DNA of 64,000 bases from Capsicum annuum (taxonomy: Eukaryota; Streptophyta; Magnoliopsida; Solanales; Solanaceae). A program made the position numbers and the translations under genes. This document shows positions 22,926-34,878 of this stretch, piece after piece. A model generated the notes under the pieces. It saw only the letters and a program-made list of their open reading frames with translations. It ran no database searches and had not been told where the DNA came from. The first letter of the stretch is position 1. Each line of letters opens with the position of its first letter. Where the stretch lies: positions 123,610,681 to 123,674,680 of the forward strand of contig NC_061116.1 of NCBI RefSeq assembly GCF_002878395.1, written 5' to 3'.

Positions 22926-25900
22926 GAATCTAAGGCATCTCCAAATATTGTTACTAGTATGTTGCAAATCTTCTCTCATGATATTTATTATTTGCTTGAT
23001 TTGAGTTCTACCCTATCCTATGTGACTCCTTATATGACTGTACACTTTGGTTTTGGTCCTTAACATATTTTCAACCATTTTTTGTGTCTACTATGGTGGG
23101 TGATTCTATCATGACTATAAAAATCTATAGGGGTTGTGTGGTGTCCATCTTTCATAGGGAGACATTGGTGGACTTAATTGAACTTGATATGGTGGATTTT
23201 GATGTAATCTTACGGGTGGATTGGCTTCATTCATGCTATGCTTCTCTAGATTTTAGGATCTGAAAGGTCAGTTTCCATTTTCCTAATAAACCGGTGATTA
23301 AATGGGAAGGGAGTTCCTTAGTACCCAAAGAAAGGTTTATTTCCTATCTTAGAGCTTAGAAAATAATTTTCAAAGGGTGTTTGTATCATCTTCTTCGGGT
23401 TAAGGATTCTAACTCTGAGGATCCCTCTTTGCAATATGTTTCTATGGTTAATGAGTTTCCTAAAGTTTTTTCGATGATTTTCCTATAATTTCTCCTAATA
23501 GGGAGATATATTTTAGGATTGATCTTTTATCTGATACCCGTCATATTTCCATTACTCCCTATAGGATGGCTTTACTGAACTAAGGAAATGGAAAGAGTAG
23601 TTAAAGAGTCTCATTGATAATGGTTTCATCCGTCCTAATATTTCTCCGTGGGGTGCTCCTGTACTTTTCGTGCTAAAGAAAGATGGGTCTCTTCAGATAT
23701 GTATAGACTATCGAGTAACTAAATAAGGTTACAGTGAAGAATATATATCCTCTTTCTAGGATTGATGGCCTATTCAATTAGCTTCAGAATGCTAGGTGTT
23801 TTTCTAAGATTGAGCTTCATTTGAGCTACCATCAGCTGAAAATTAGGGAGGTTGATATTCCCAAGACTACTTTCTAGACCTGGTATGACCATTATGAATA
23901 CTTGGTTATGCCATTTGGGTTGACTAATGCCCCAGCTGCTTTTAAAGATCTTATGAGTAGGGTGTTTAGGTAGTTTCTAGATTTGTTTTTTATAGTCTTC
24001 ATCAATGAAATCTTAGTGTACTTTAAGAGTGAGGAAGATCATACCAATCACCTTCTAATTATGCTGCAGACCCTGAAGGATCAGAAATTATATGCAAAAT
24101 TTTCTAAGTATGAATTTTGGTTAAGTGTTGCGACCTTTCTTGGGCATGTTCTTTCTAGTGAGGGGATCAAGGTAGATATATAGAAAGTTTAAGCAGTTAA
24201 GAAGTGTACTAGACTCAAGATCCAACCGATCTTAGGAGCTTCTTGGGATTTGCTGGGTATTATAGGAGGTTTGTAGAGATTTTTTTATCTGTTTCTGTCT
24301 CACTGTCAAAGTTAACTCAAAAAAGGTTAAGTTTTTGTGGTCCGATACGTGTGAGCATAGTTTTGAGAGGTTGAAGGATAAGTTGACTTCTTCGCCAGTT
24401 TTACACCTACCCAAGGGCACTGATATATTTATGGTGTATTGTGTGCGTCCCGTGTTGGACTGGTTATGTGTTGATGTAACATGGTAGTGTTGTAGCCTAT
24501 GCTTTTAAGCTGCTTAAGGTTCATGAGAAAAATTACCTGACTCACGATCTAGAGGTTATGGCTGTGGTTTTTGCTTAGAAAATTTGGTGCCATTATCTGT
24601 ATGGGGTGCATGCGGATATTTATTCATACCATAAGAGCTTGTAGTATATGTTTACGTATAAGGAACAGAATCTCAGGCAGAGACAGTGGATCGAGCTAAT
24701 TAAGGATTATGATATGATCCTTCACTACTATCCAGGTAAAGCTAATATTGTTGTTGATGCTCTTAAAAGGTTATCTATGGGAAGCTTATCTCATGTTGAT
24801 GAGGAGAAAAGAGGGCTGGTAAAGTATATTCACAGGCTAGCTAACTTAGGAGTTCATCTCTTGGACTTTGAGAATGGAAGAGTGATTGTTCAAGAAGTGG
24901 TTAAATCATGTTTCGGTGCTGAAGTGAAGGAGAAACAGACTTTGGATCCTATATTTATGCAGATTAAGGATGATTTGGGTCAGCAAAAGGTTATGACATT
25001 TAAAATTGTGGGAGATGACATCCTGAGGTATCACGGAAGTTTGTGTGTTCCTAATGTTGATGGGCTACGGGAAAGGATTTTGATCGAGGGTCATGATTCT
25101 AGATACAGAGTTCATCTGGGTTTGACTAAAATGTATTTTGACTAGAAGGAAATATACTGGTGGAATAATATAATAAGAGATGTGGTGAATTTGGTTGCTA
25201 AGTATATGATTTATCAGCAAGTCACGATAGAGTATTTGAGGCCCGGTGGCATGTCTCAAGAGATAGAGTTGCTCACGTAGAAGTGGGAGATGATCAATAT
25301 AGATTTTGTTATGGGTCTTTTGTGGTCTCAAGAATTATTATGATTCTATTTGTGTCATTGTGGATAGAATGACCAAGTCTGCTAACTTTTTTCCTATGAG
25401 GACTAATTACGTAGAAGATTATGCTAAGTTATTCATTCAAAAAATAGTTAAGCTGCACGAGGCATCGGTATCCATTATTTTAGACCGTGGTACACAGTTT
25501 TTTTCTCACTTTTGGCATTCATTTCTAAAAGGTTTGGGTACTCAGGTGAACCATCGCACTGCTTTCCACCTTCAAATGGATGGACAAGTGGAACATACTA
25601 TTCAGCCTTTGAGAATATGATAAGGGTCTGTATGATTGATTTTTAGGGAAGTTGGGTTGATCATTTTCCTCTTATTGAGTTTTCTTACAATAACAATTGT
25701 TATTCTAGCATTCAGATGGATCTTTTTGAGGCTCTTTATGGAAGGAGGTGTTGGTCTCCTATTGGGTAGTTTAAGGTTGGTGAGACTAGGTGGTTTGGTC
25801 CTAACTTGGTTCACCAAGCCATGGAGAAGATGAAGGTGATTATGGAAAGACTTAAGACTGCTCAAAGTTGCCAAAAGTCTTATACGGATGTGAGGCAAAG

Positions 25901-26340
25901 AAAGTCAGAATTTGAAGTTAGTGATTAGGTGTTCATGAAGGTTTCTCCTATGAAAGGAGTCATGACATTTAGGAAGAAGGAGAAACTCAGTCCCCATTAC
26001 ATTGGTCTATATTAGGTTGTAAGGAGAATTGTGAATGTCATTTTTTGGCTTCGATTCATCCTGTTTTCCACGTGTTTACACTAAAAATGTGTATGGATGA
26101 CCCTTCTTTGATAGTGCTTATTGAAGATGTTGGTATTTCAGACTCTTTGTCTTATGAGAAAGTCCCGGTTGAGATATTGGATAAGCAAGTTCATAGACTG
26201 GGAACTAAGGATGTAGCTTCAGTGAAGATTCTTTAGAGAAATCAAAAGCTGGTAGATCTACATAGAAAACTGAGAAAGATATGAAAGCCAAGTACCCGCT
26301 CTTGTTCCCCATGTCGGATGAAAGTGCTTAGGGTTTGAAC
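22926..26340 (+). pseudogene. pol: pol (protease, RT, RNase H, integrase, chromodomain) of the Del/Tekay-like element
   Basis: The protease site near 22998 reads LLDLSSTLSYVTPYM, so the D-S/T-G triad is degraded. Reverse transcriptase appears from about 23655 ([15 protein letters not shown]), with [17 protein letters not shown] near 23910. The catalytic loop near 24000 reads FINEILVYFKSEED: the Asp-Asp pair has become Asn-Glu. The RNase H/tether region gives GKANIVVDALKRLSMGS near 24740. Integrase shows the zinc region near 25090, VIVDRMTKSA at 25345, ILDRGTQFF near 25480 and DGQVEHTIQ near 25580, so both Asp and the Glu survive. A chromodomain-like end (SVKIL, stop, RNQK) lies at 26218-26250. 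There are more than ten stops and several frameshifts, so it cannot encode active enzyme. Confidence 0.85.
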
Positions 26341-26447
26341 TTTGTTTCCCATCTTATCGCATTTCAAATTTGTCTTTGGATTCTGGTTGCATTTTTTGTT
26401 ATCGTGCTAAGGGTGCCCGGACTCCTCATTCGGGGATGAATGATCCT

Positions 26448-26462
26448 AGGTAGGGGGGGTAA
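26448..26462 (+). promoter_or_regulatory. Polypurine tract of the Del/Tekay-like element
   Basis: AGGTAGGGGGGGTAA directly precedes the 3' LTR start TGTGACAC. ATTCGGGGATGAATG, a motif typical of this position in Solanaceae gypsy elements, lies just before it. Confidence 0.75.
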
Positions 26463-28250
26463 TGTGACACCCTGAACAATGAGCTTTAGACTCTCAAAGA
26501 GTAAAGTAATAAAATTAGCCAAGCTGTTGAAGTGATATCAAAACTACCAGTAATAATGGTCCAGGATATGACTCGTTAGGAGATGTGAGTCGTGATAAGG
26601 ACTCGTTATCTCGGCAGTGAGTTTTGGTCCTTTGACAATGAGTCCGGGTTATGACCCGCTGTGAGACACAATGAGTAGTTAGGAGGGACTCGTTGTCACA
26701 ACAGAAAGTAATCCAGGTGTTTAGTTCTTGACCACGAGTCCTCGTTGTGACTAGTGACGTAAGACAATAAGTCGTGATGAGTGAATCATTGTCATAATAG
26801 TGAGGGACCAGAAACTTTGATCCTCAGGTAACAACTCTGGGCCACGACCTATTGTCAGGCCTTACAGTCGTTACCTAAGTCATGACGACTATTCCTAATT
26901 TTTCCTACACATTTTAATTAGGGTTTTTTTCTCCTTTCACACTCTTTCCCACGACTTGAAAACACTCAAATCACCTTTTTGCCTTTATTTATCAATGATT
27001 AAACTTACTCTCTTCCTCTTTAACTTCTAAGACAAGAGATAGTAGAGTTTTATAAGGAACTCAACATTTAGGCTCCAAACCTTGAGTCCTCTTCAATTTC
27101 TTGTATATTTCAGACATGTTGCTTCTTACTAACTTGTATTTTTAAATTGTGGCACTTATTTACTCAATATTCATGTGATTTAATTAATGTGTTTGAAATT
27201 TTTTTGAGGGCTTTTGATTGTTATTCCTTGAATTGCCTTTCCCATGTTTTAAATGGATCATTCATGTTTTAATTTGTGATTTTTGGGACTAAATGGTTGC
27301 ATGGTTATAATTATTGGAACGGGGAACATGGTTTTCCCCCAAATTGATGTATTTTTGGCTTGTTAATGGCATTAACCTTAACCCACTTTGTGAACTTGGT
27401 TTTAAATATGACTACTCATATGGTTTAACCTACCTTTGAATAGTGCATTGCATTAATGGATAATTAGATAATGAAAACGGTTTTGGAATGCCCTTGATGG
27501 CAATGGTTTGGATTTTAAATAGAACTCAAGAGTCTAATGGTTAATTGGATTTGTGTTACATAATAATATAAGCTTGCAAGCATATTGGTATGATGATACC
27601 ATACTGGAAAATGCCTTAATATAGACTCCTTGGTTAATGGATGGGATTATGTGTAAATGTTTTAATTTGGCATTAAAGGGAATTGTGTAGCTCATTGTGA
27701 AGGTGTAGGTCCTGGGGGGACCAACACTAGAAACCACATTTGTTAGTGTGGGGGTCCATGTTACTGTGTGCTTGGTGTACATATTCTATTTTGGATGTAT
27801 ATCGTTTGGTGTCTTTAGCCTTCCCTTGATTTCCTCGGTTCGTGTGGCTAACACATATTGTGGCCCTTTCAGCAGGGGGAGCTGAACCCATATAGTCCAT
27901 GGGTGCCTTTAGGATGGAGCAAGCTACACAGTTCAGGTTAATAGTTTGAACTCTCATGTTCATGACCCTTGTCCTTATTTCGGCATCCTATATATGTATA
28001 TATAAATATTGTACATGTGGTTTTGTTTGGTTTTGGAAATGACATTATTTTATCACTTTTTTTGAGTTACATTCTAGCGCTTTCCCCACTGACCATCCTT
28101 GGACGTTCTTTTTTTGTCATAGTCGGGGGCATGTCCAGACCTAGTTTGGTATTTCTGGTTTAGAGGCTTTTATGGACAGTGTTCAGATGTTTTGGTCATG
28201 TGTTTTGCCTCTTAGAACTTGATTAGACTTATTTATCTTTATTGTATATT
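26463..28250 (+). repeat. 3' LTR of the Del/Tekay-like element, deleted and truncated
   Basis: It aligns with 19436-21383 from TGTGACACCC onward. It lacks the segment between GACCATCCTTGGA and the TTTTTTGTCAT block (near 28100), which removes the TACTCCTGTGCAG and AAGTGGTGAGC motifs. It stops at TTATTGTATATT (28250), about 80 bases before the LTR end. Confidence 0.85.
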
Positions 28251-28285
28251 AAGCATCGAATGAGCCATGAAACCATGACACATCA
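28251..28285 (-). repeat. 3' LTR remnant of the Athila-like element (35 bases)
   Basis: On the minus strand it starts TGATGTGTCATGGTTTCATG and matches the start of the 5' LTR at 49259 (TGATGTTTCATAGTTTCATG). It is cut at 28251, where the Del/Tekay LTR begins. Confidence 0.75.
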
Positions 28286-28300
28286 ACACCCTCAACTTAG
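28286..28300 (-). promoter_or_regulatory. Polypurine tract of the Athila-like element
   Basis: CTAAGTTGAGGGTGT on the minus strand directly precedes the 3' LTR start TGATG. A second similar tract (AAGTTGGGGGTGGAGG) lies at about 29749-29770. Confidence 0.65.
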
Positions 28301-29845
28301 AACGTTTGCATATCCTCAGGCACGAACACAAAATAAAAACAAACACGATGCTTAAACATGAAGGTCCTAAGATATCTTAGGTAGTTAATTCTCAACTTTG
28401 GTTCACAACACATTACCCTGTCCTATTTTTTGGAATCTCAAAACTCAACTATGTATACAGATGAAGTACAACAACATGACACACAAGAATTAAGTGATGG
28501 TATTACATTAGCAACGAATAACTAGGCATATCCATAAGTTACACTGCCTGAATATATAAATAATCTAACAACGCGACCCATATACTCTCACAGTCAAAGA
28601 AGTTCCATTCTCTCATATAGTTTTAATGTGATAATGCAGGGATGGTCTAGAGGCGCTCTTGCTCACAATGAATTTCCACAGTGTGCTCAGAATGTCATAG
28701 GTTTGCCCTTATTTTCTTTACCTTAGATTTCAGACAGTCGGCTTAGGATCACTATCGAAATTTATTTAGCTTGTACGGTAGGCTTAGGGCTGGTATGATA
28801 TATTTGGGAAATTTTTAGTGACTAATCCTCGTTGACACTAAAATTATTTTTGGGTCCACTTATTTCCAACATTGCTTTCAATCCGCCCTTGTTTCTCCCC
28901 TTTTTTCTACCTGTTCAGAATGGGTGCGGTGTTTTTTTCTTTTCTTTATCTCATCATTTTTTTCAAATTTCTTTTTCATGCTTTTTTTCTATTTTTTTTG
29001 AACCCAACCCTACTTTCTATTCTATTCACCATCTCTTCATACCCACTTTTTTTTGCGCACCCCAATGATGGCCCCCCTCAACTTAGGTGATTTGCTTGAG
29101 TTGAGGTACACAATGTACAGGGAGAACCAGGGCGAAAACAGGTTCATTACAACTAAAATGGGAAGGTGAATTGGCGTAAACAAAAATTAGGTCTATTAAG
29201 GCTCAAATTTGGGATCAAGGGATTCTTATTCACATTTGGTTGGTTATTTTAGGCTAAAGTGGATTGCTTTCAAAAATAGCCTATGATCCTTTCCTTACAG
29301 ATGATCCTACAACCTAAGCAAGAATAAATGGGCATGTTCCGGATTCCCCACACATGAGGGACTAGGTAACGCCTCACACATACCTTGTACAAGGTCATAT
29401 TGCTAGTTAGTTCCTATCCAGTTCATGCAATCATTCGCTATAGTTATTAAGGCCCTAATTCTAATGCCATTAAGGGATTCACAGTGGTCACATGCATACA
29501 CAAATCACACAGTTGCTAAAATTTTAGGAGGGGTATTATTTTCTTAAGTAACTTAAGCAAATTCAGCACAAAAATCAATCGCGATTAATTCACTGCCTTA
29601 GGTTCAAATTTTCTTCCTTATTAACATCACACAACACAAAATAAGACATAAAATAAAACACCAAACAAACTAAACATGCCTGTTCAACATTCAAACCACA
29701 GCCGACAGGAAAAGAATCATAACAACAACCCACGGCGGCTATGCGGTACACCTCCACCCCCAACTTAGAAACTATGCATTATCCCCAGTGTATGTATAAC
29801 ATAAAACAAGGGTCAAAGACATACCTGGGCATACTAGGCTCTAGC
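28301..29845 (-). other. Non-coding 3' region of the Athila-like element
   Basis: It lies between the stop of the env-position ORF and the polypurine tract. It includes a pyrimidine-rich segment at about 28870-29060 that yields long but low-complexity F/L/S-rich frames, which I reject. The stretch at 29741-29800 repeats the layout seen at 28286-28320 (a purine tract next to GCATTATCCCCAG or GCATATCCTCAG), suggesting a second polypurine-like site. Confidence 0.55.
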
Positions 29846-31510
29846 TCAAATATCATCAGCATGTTGGATATCAGACAGGGTCCCGCTCTCAACATTGGTG
29901 ATCAACTCAGTAGAATCAACAGACCTCAAACTACCAGTCCCCACCGGTATCTCTCTGATCCTTGCCTCTCGGCCCAGCTCACTCTAAATACTCGTCTCTT
30001 TTGCAGCCAAAATATTTTGTTCCTCCGTTCTTCTTTTCTTACTCTTCTTGTTTTTCTTTACCTTCTAGCCAGATGTGGCACTCAAATTTTCAACACTTTA
30101 AATATCCTCAATTTTCTCTTCTTATGAGGCCTCCTCAATAATAGGCTTCAAGAGGATTAACCTGTTATGTATCTCTTCAACTAACTTTTGCAGTGCAGCT
30201 AGTTTGGCCTGTACACCAGCTAATTTGGGGTCTAAATACCTTTAAGATGCCAGCTAATACGCTGCTTGAACCTATCAAAACCTCATCTGCATTGACCTTA
30301 TTTCTTCCTTAATCCTTATATCAACCGATGGTTTCTCTCTTTTCTCTATGAGTCTTACTTTCTTTCTACTGTACTCAGCCTCTTCTATATCTTAGATAGA
30401 AAACTGTGATACTAATACATAGTTGACTTGAACTGGCCTGGGTATGGATGATTGAGGTGCTACAGAGAATAATAGAGGCTGAGTCTGGAAAGTCCTTGCT
30501 GCATCAGAGGCTTGGGGATCAGACTATTCGATCTCAATAGGGGCATCACCATGTCAGTGATCCCTACGGTGTCATTTTCATGCCCACCGGCTTCAAAAGA
30601 TTTTTGGATCATAGCGGCCCCAACTTAGCTACCCGAATATCGGGTTAGCAACATCTCTGATTAGATCTAAATTTGTCGTGGTTTTCAGCCTCAATAGCTG
30701 TTCAATCCCTAAAAGTTCTGGTACACCTATATCTATGCATATCTGTATCAAAAAACAAGGGAAGGCCATCACTGTATTGGTACTCGTCGCCCTATTTATG
30801 ATCTGTTGACCAATCTATTTGGCCACATCAGTCTTGTAGCCAACTATAATTCCTGCAATTAGGACTGCTTTGTCTGAGCCCACAATATTGTCTGTCAAGG
30901 TGGGCTCAACTGATGTGGTATTAGGGCCCACCAAGCCTTGGCCTGAAAGTTCAGGCTACTCTTCTTAATCGATGATGAGTTTCTGATGCCACCAACTACA
31001 CATGAAGCTTCCTCTCAATCTGTGGTAATCATCCCAACTATGCACCACAACTGAACAAGCTTATCCTCTAAACCTATTTGTTTCAGCTTTACTTTCTTCA
31101 TCTTCTCAACTCAGAAATATATCTCTATAGTGTTGGCCAAAAGTACAAATTCTGGCCCATGTAGTCTCGGGAGATTGTCTGAGCTGAAACATTTATCGAA
31201 CACCTTAAATTACTAAATCTGACAATGGGTCTGTACCCTTCCATAACCTGCCTTGAGGTTTTACCTTTTCATCTCCATCTGGTATGCAATGTAGAACTCA
31301 CGAACCAATACTGTATTGTATTGAACCGATGCCCTAGTCATCTATTCAAACTTGAATTGTTTGAATATAGCATCAAAGACGGGCATCTCAGATATGCTTG
31401 CTGTAGTCAACTTCCTCTCAAGATAAATACATCTCAGGGGCTTTTCACTTACAGGATTTATAGTACTATCTTTTTCAAATAGGGCCTGCATTTCGGGGTA
31501 CCCTCACTAT

Positions 31511-31515
31511 TCAAC
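31511..31515. repeat. Target duplication, left of the solo LTR
   Basis: TCAAC, identical to 34362-34366 on the other side of the LTR. Confidence 0.85.
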
Positions 31516-34361
31516 TATAACACCCCAAGTCTGGTACCCTAGACGCTACATGGTACTCGTAATCCCAAAGGACCATAAGCTAACCCTTAACTGAGCATTG
31601 CATAATATATTATAAAAATATGGAAAACTGGCGGAAACTTGCCATAAGGTTCAAAACAAAAATATAACTGAATAAAGTTTAACAGTATCAAAACTAAAAC
31701 ATCTGTCCGAACAACTAGACTAAAAAAACACTGTAATCTGAAAGCCTCTAAACTGTCTGAAGAAGGAATTAATGGGAAAATCCCTCAACTAACTCCGTCT
31801 ACCAAAATACTGAATCTGATGCAATAAATAAATAAGGGACATCCTCGAATGATGAGGACTCACTGCTAAGTCTACTACTGCTGGCTGAATCTGAACTGCT
31901 AAGGGTGCTCTGGATCCCGTGCTTTTGAACCTATGGTATAAAACACCATAGTGCAAGAGAAAAGTATGTGTTAGTACGTAAGAATATACTAGTACACTAG
32001 ATGAGGTAAAGCTGAATACAAGGGTTTACATGCATGAACAATACTGACTAACTATCATGAGACGACTGAATGAGGATACATGCATGAATGCATAAACTTT
32101 AACTGAAGTCATGGAAATACTAAATACTGAATTCTACTAACTGAACTTCTGATATCTGAGTCTACTAATACTGATATCTGATTGACTGAGGTTGACATCA
32201 GTCCTATTTAGCGGGTGATCACTAAATATAATGATGATTAAAATGATAGACTAAATCTGAGATCAGTCTTATCTAGCGGGTGATCTTCAAATCTACTAAT
32301 AATGAAGATGATTGATTAAGCCTGAAATCAGTCCTATATAACAGGTGATCTCTAAATCTATTGATAATGATATTGATCGATTGTATCTAACAGTCCTGAA
32401 TCTGTGCTACTGAACTAAATTTTATTACTGAGATTGATTCTGAAACTAAGACTGTGGGAGGTAGCCATCTAACCGATATGCCCCTTGCTAGCTAGTTTGA
32501 GGTCTAATATGTAACCCCAATTGGAAGGGTGTCAGTACCGTGCCATGGGTAAAGACAACTTTTATGGAGTCAGTTCTATCTAATGGGCGACCCCTGAGAT
32601 CAGTCCTATCTAATGGGTAATCCCATAGTATGTCAGTCCTATCTAACGAGTGACATCTCATAACCTATGCTGGCTATGTAGTTCTAGAACTTTGAGATTT
32701 CTTTTAGGGATCTCAGTCCTATCTAACGGGTGAGCACCCATCCCTAGGTTCGCTCGATGTTGAATCCTACTCCCAACTGGAAGACACTGATCTGATTACT
32801 AATTCATACTAGGCTTGACTGAACTGTTACTGATCGTACTTGTTTGACTGAGCTAAACTAAATTCACTGAGTTCTGTTGACTGTCAGAATATTACTGAGT
32901 TCTGAATTGATTACTGATCTGAAGTTGGAATGCTACCGATACTGTGATTACTGAGATTTCCTAAGTTCTATAACTATCTGAGTTCTACTAAGTTCTGTAA
33001 CTAATTGAGAGTACTACTAATCATGGCACGACTGAGATTATCTTGAAAACTGACACTGGTTCTAGACAATCAGCTAATTTGTCGGGTATAAATACCCTCA
33101 GAACTCGATAACATAAATAATACAAGACATGATCACTCTTGAACAACATCACAATAGACTATAATTCACCATACACTCAATAAAGTATCTCTTCAAGAAC
33201 TTGGAAATATTAACATGTGGTTGCATAGGGAATGCATACTAATATGTCATAATTCATCCAACAAAGTCTTGCATCAAACACTTAACATCAATTAAAATGT
33301 ACATAATTGGGGATTTCATGCTAACATGTTACAATGTATTTACTAAGGCTTTTCAACAAACACTTGGCATGCATGAACTTATACACAATTGGGGAATTCT
33401 TGTCCACATGCTATAATGACCCTAATCCCTTTACACAAGCATTTTGTCAAACATATGGGGAGCATGCTTTGGTTATACAACAAATACTACACCTAATTGT
33501 ATCATGATTTCATCAACCAACATGCAACTTGAAGGGAGTTTATCATGAACATCACACAATTCATCACATGCTAGAATTAATTCTTAAAACTTGTAGACTA
33601 AATCATGAATTAAAACTCAACAACACACAATCATAAACCCTAATACACATAAATCATGAAATCTCATAAATACATAAACTTTATAATTTTTGAAAAGGAT
33701 TCTTGAACTTCTTGGGTGGAAGGAACCCAAGAATCAACATCTAACATACCTGGAAATCTGGATTCTTGAAGTTCTTAAAGACTCTTGGAGGAATTCTTGA
33801 GATTGGTTTTGAAACTTAGGGGCTAGGGTTTTCTATTTTTGAGAGTGAATGCTTTTGTTCTTGAGGAATAGTGAAAATAAATGAGCAATTTTGGCTATTA
33901 AGGGTTTAAATCCCGTATATAGATTGATAGGGGCTTTGGGAAATTACTAAATGGTCTCTGAAATTTAAATAACGGAACCTGAAAATCTCGATTTCTCATG
34001 CTGGCGCGATGCGGTGAAATCGCGCTAGCTCACTAGAAACTGAACGACTGGGAAATGGAGCCTTAGCGTGATGCTCCATAATCGCATAGGCTCACTGGAT
34101 TTTAATGATTTCAATTTTGGCTGGCTCCACGATGCGCTATAGTACCAGGTGGTCACTGTCTTACTAAAATGGCTCTAATTCTTCATCTGAGTGTTGGATT
34201 TGGGAGAATTTGGTATCAAAGGAAATATTATTCGATTTCACATATGATAAAAAGTCAAAATCTTAAGAATTTCACATGGAATAAAATATATTCATCTTTG
34301 AAGCAAGATATTTGATGTTCTAGGGATGAATTAAAACTAGATAGAAATACGGGGTATTACA
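31516..34361 (-). mobile_element. Solo LTR, gypsy type, 2.85 kb
   Basis: On the minus strand it starts TGTAATACCCCGTATTTC and ends CTTGGGGTGTTATA, flanked by the perfect 5-bp duplication TCAAC. No internal domain is present, so it arose by LTR-LTR recombination. It carries at least seven copies of a motif close to CAGTCCTATCTAACGGGTGA between 32200 and 32730 (at about 32202, 32265, 32327, 32573, 32604, 32634 and 32717). It interrupts the env-position ORF of the Athila-like element, so it is younger than that element. Confidence 0.88.
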
Positions 34362-34366
34362 TCAAC
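34362..34366. repeat. Target duplication, right of the solo LTR
   Basis: TCAAC, matching 31511-31515. Confidence 0.85.
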
Positions 34367-34878
34367 GATAGGCACCGGAGAAACCTCAATGGAAAGTGGA
34401 GTAGGAGGTACTCGTTGTAGTGGAATTTCTTTGATTGGATGCCATTCCCCTCACTGCTATCTTCTCCAGATACAGACCCATCTTTATCATTATTCTGATT
34501 CTCATCGTCACCCTTATTCTCTTTTTCCTCTTTCTCGGAGCCGATTCTTCCTCACCCACATCCTTACCATTTTTTCTTCTTCATCATCATCATTATCACT
34601 GTCCTCGTTAGAGGATGATGGTGAGTGGGTTGGTGAGGTTTTGTGGTTCCCTATTCTTATGGTAAACCTAGGGGGTGTGTCCTCCTCTATAGTTATTTTT
34701 ACCTCCCAAGTTCGCTTCTCTCTTAGTGATACCTGCCTATGTTTGGATATTCCTCGAGGTCATCGCTTGACTTATCGATATCCTCATTTCTGAGATGAAG
34801 AGTAGATTGTAGGCCAGGTTTCTTTTGGGTTCTTTTTGTTGAGGTCAACTTATTTGCAGAATCAGTTTTCGGGGCCAT

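Larger units (their letters stand above)
19436..28250 (+). mobile_element. Decayed Ty3/gypsy Del/Tekay-like chromovirus
   Basis: The order on the plus strand is LTR (19436-21383), primer binding site, gag, protease, reverse transcriptase, RNase H, integrase, a chromodomain-like tail, polypurine tract and LTR (26463-28250). This order, with integrase after reverse transcriptase and a chromodomain-like end, is that of Del/Tekay chromoviruses. All frames carry many stops, mostly TAG, and some frameshifts. The 3' LTR lacks about 150 internal bases and its last 80 or so bases, and it joins the Athila-like element directly at 28250/28251. Confidence 0.88.
29846..34878 (-). pseudogene. Env-position ORF of the Athila-like element, split by a solo LTR
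   Basis: Starts MAPKTDSANKLTSTKRTQKK at 34878 on the minus strand, with a stop at 29846-29848. Near 34560-34620 there is an acidic run (Asp/Glu-rich) with a basic RKRKK stretch. Beyond the inserted LTR, readable blocks are VSEKPLRCIYLERKLT (near 31450), NTVLVREFYIAYQ (near 31300), AKAWWALIPHQLSP (near 30930), and a C-terminal Lys-rich part with DPKLAGVQAKLAALQKLVEE (near 30200). The middle resembles proteins annotated as putative plant transposon protein, which occur downstream of pol in Athila-type elements; that link is from memory. No clear signal peptide or transmembrane helix is seen. Many TAG stops. Role unknown. Confidence 0.6.

Noticed and set aside
28832..29090. Two overlapping Phe/Leu-rich ORFs of about 75 codons
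   Set aside because: They arise from a pyrimidine-rich stretch in the Athila 3' region and are antisense to the element.
34389..34793. 134-codon plus-strand ORF rich in Ser/His/Leu
   Set aside because: It is the antisense shadow of the acidic N-terminal part of the env-position ORF; the minus-strand frame matches the element's direction.
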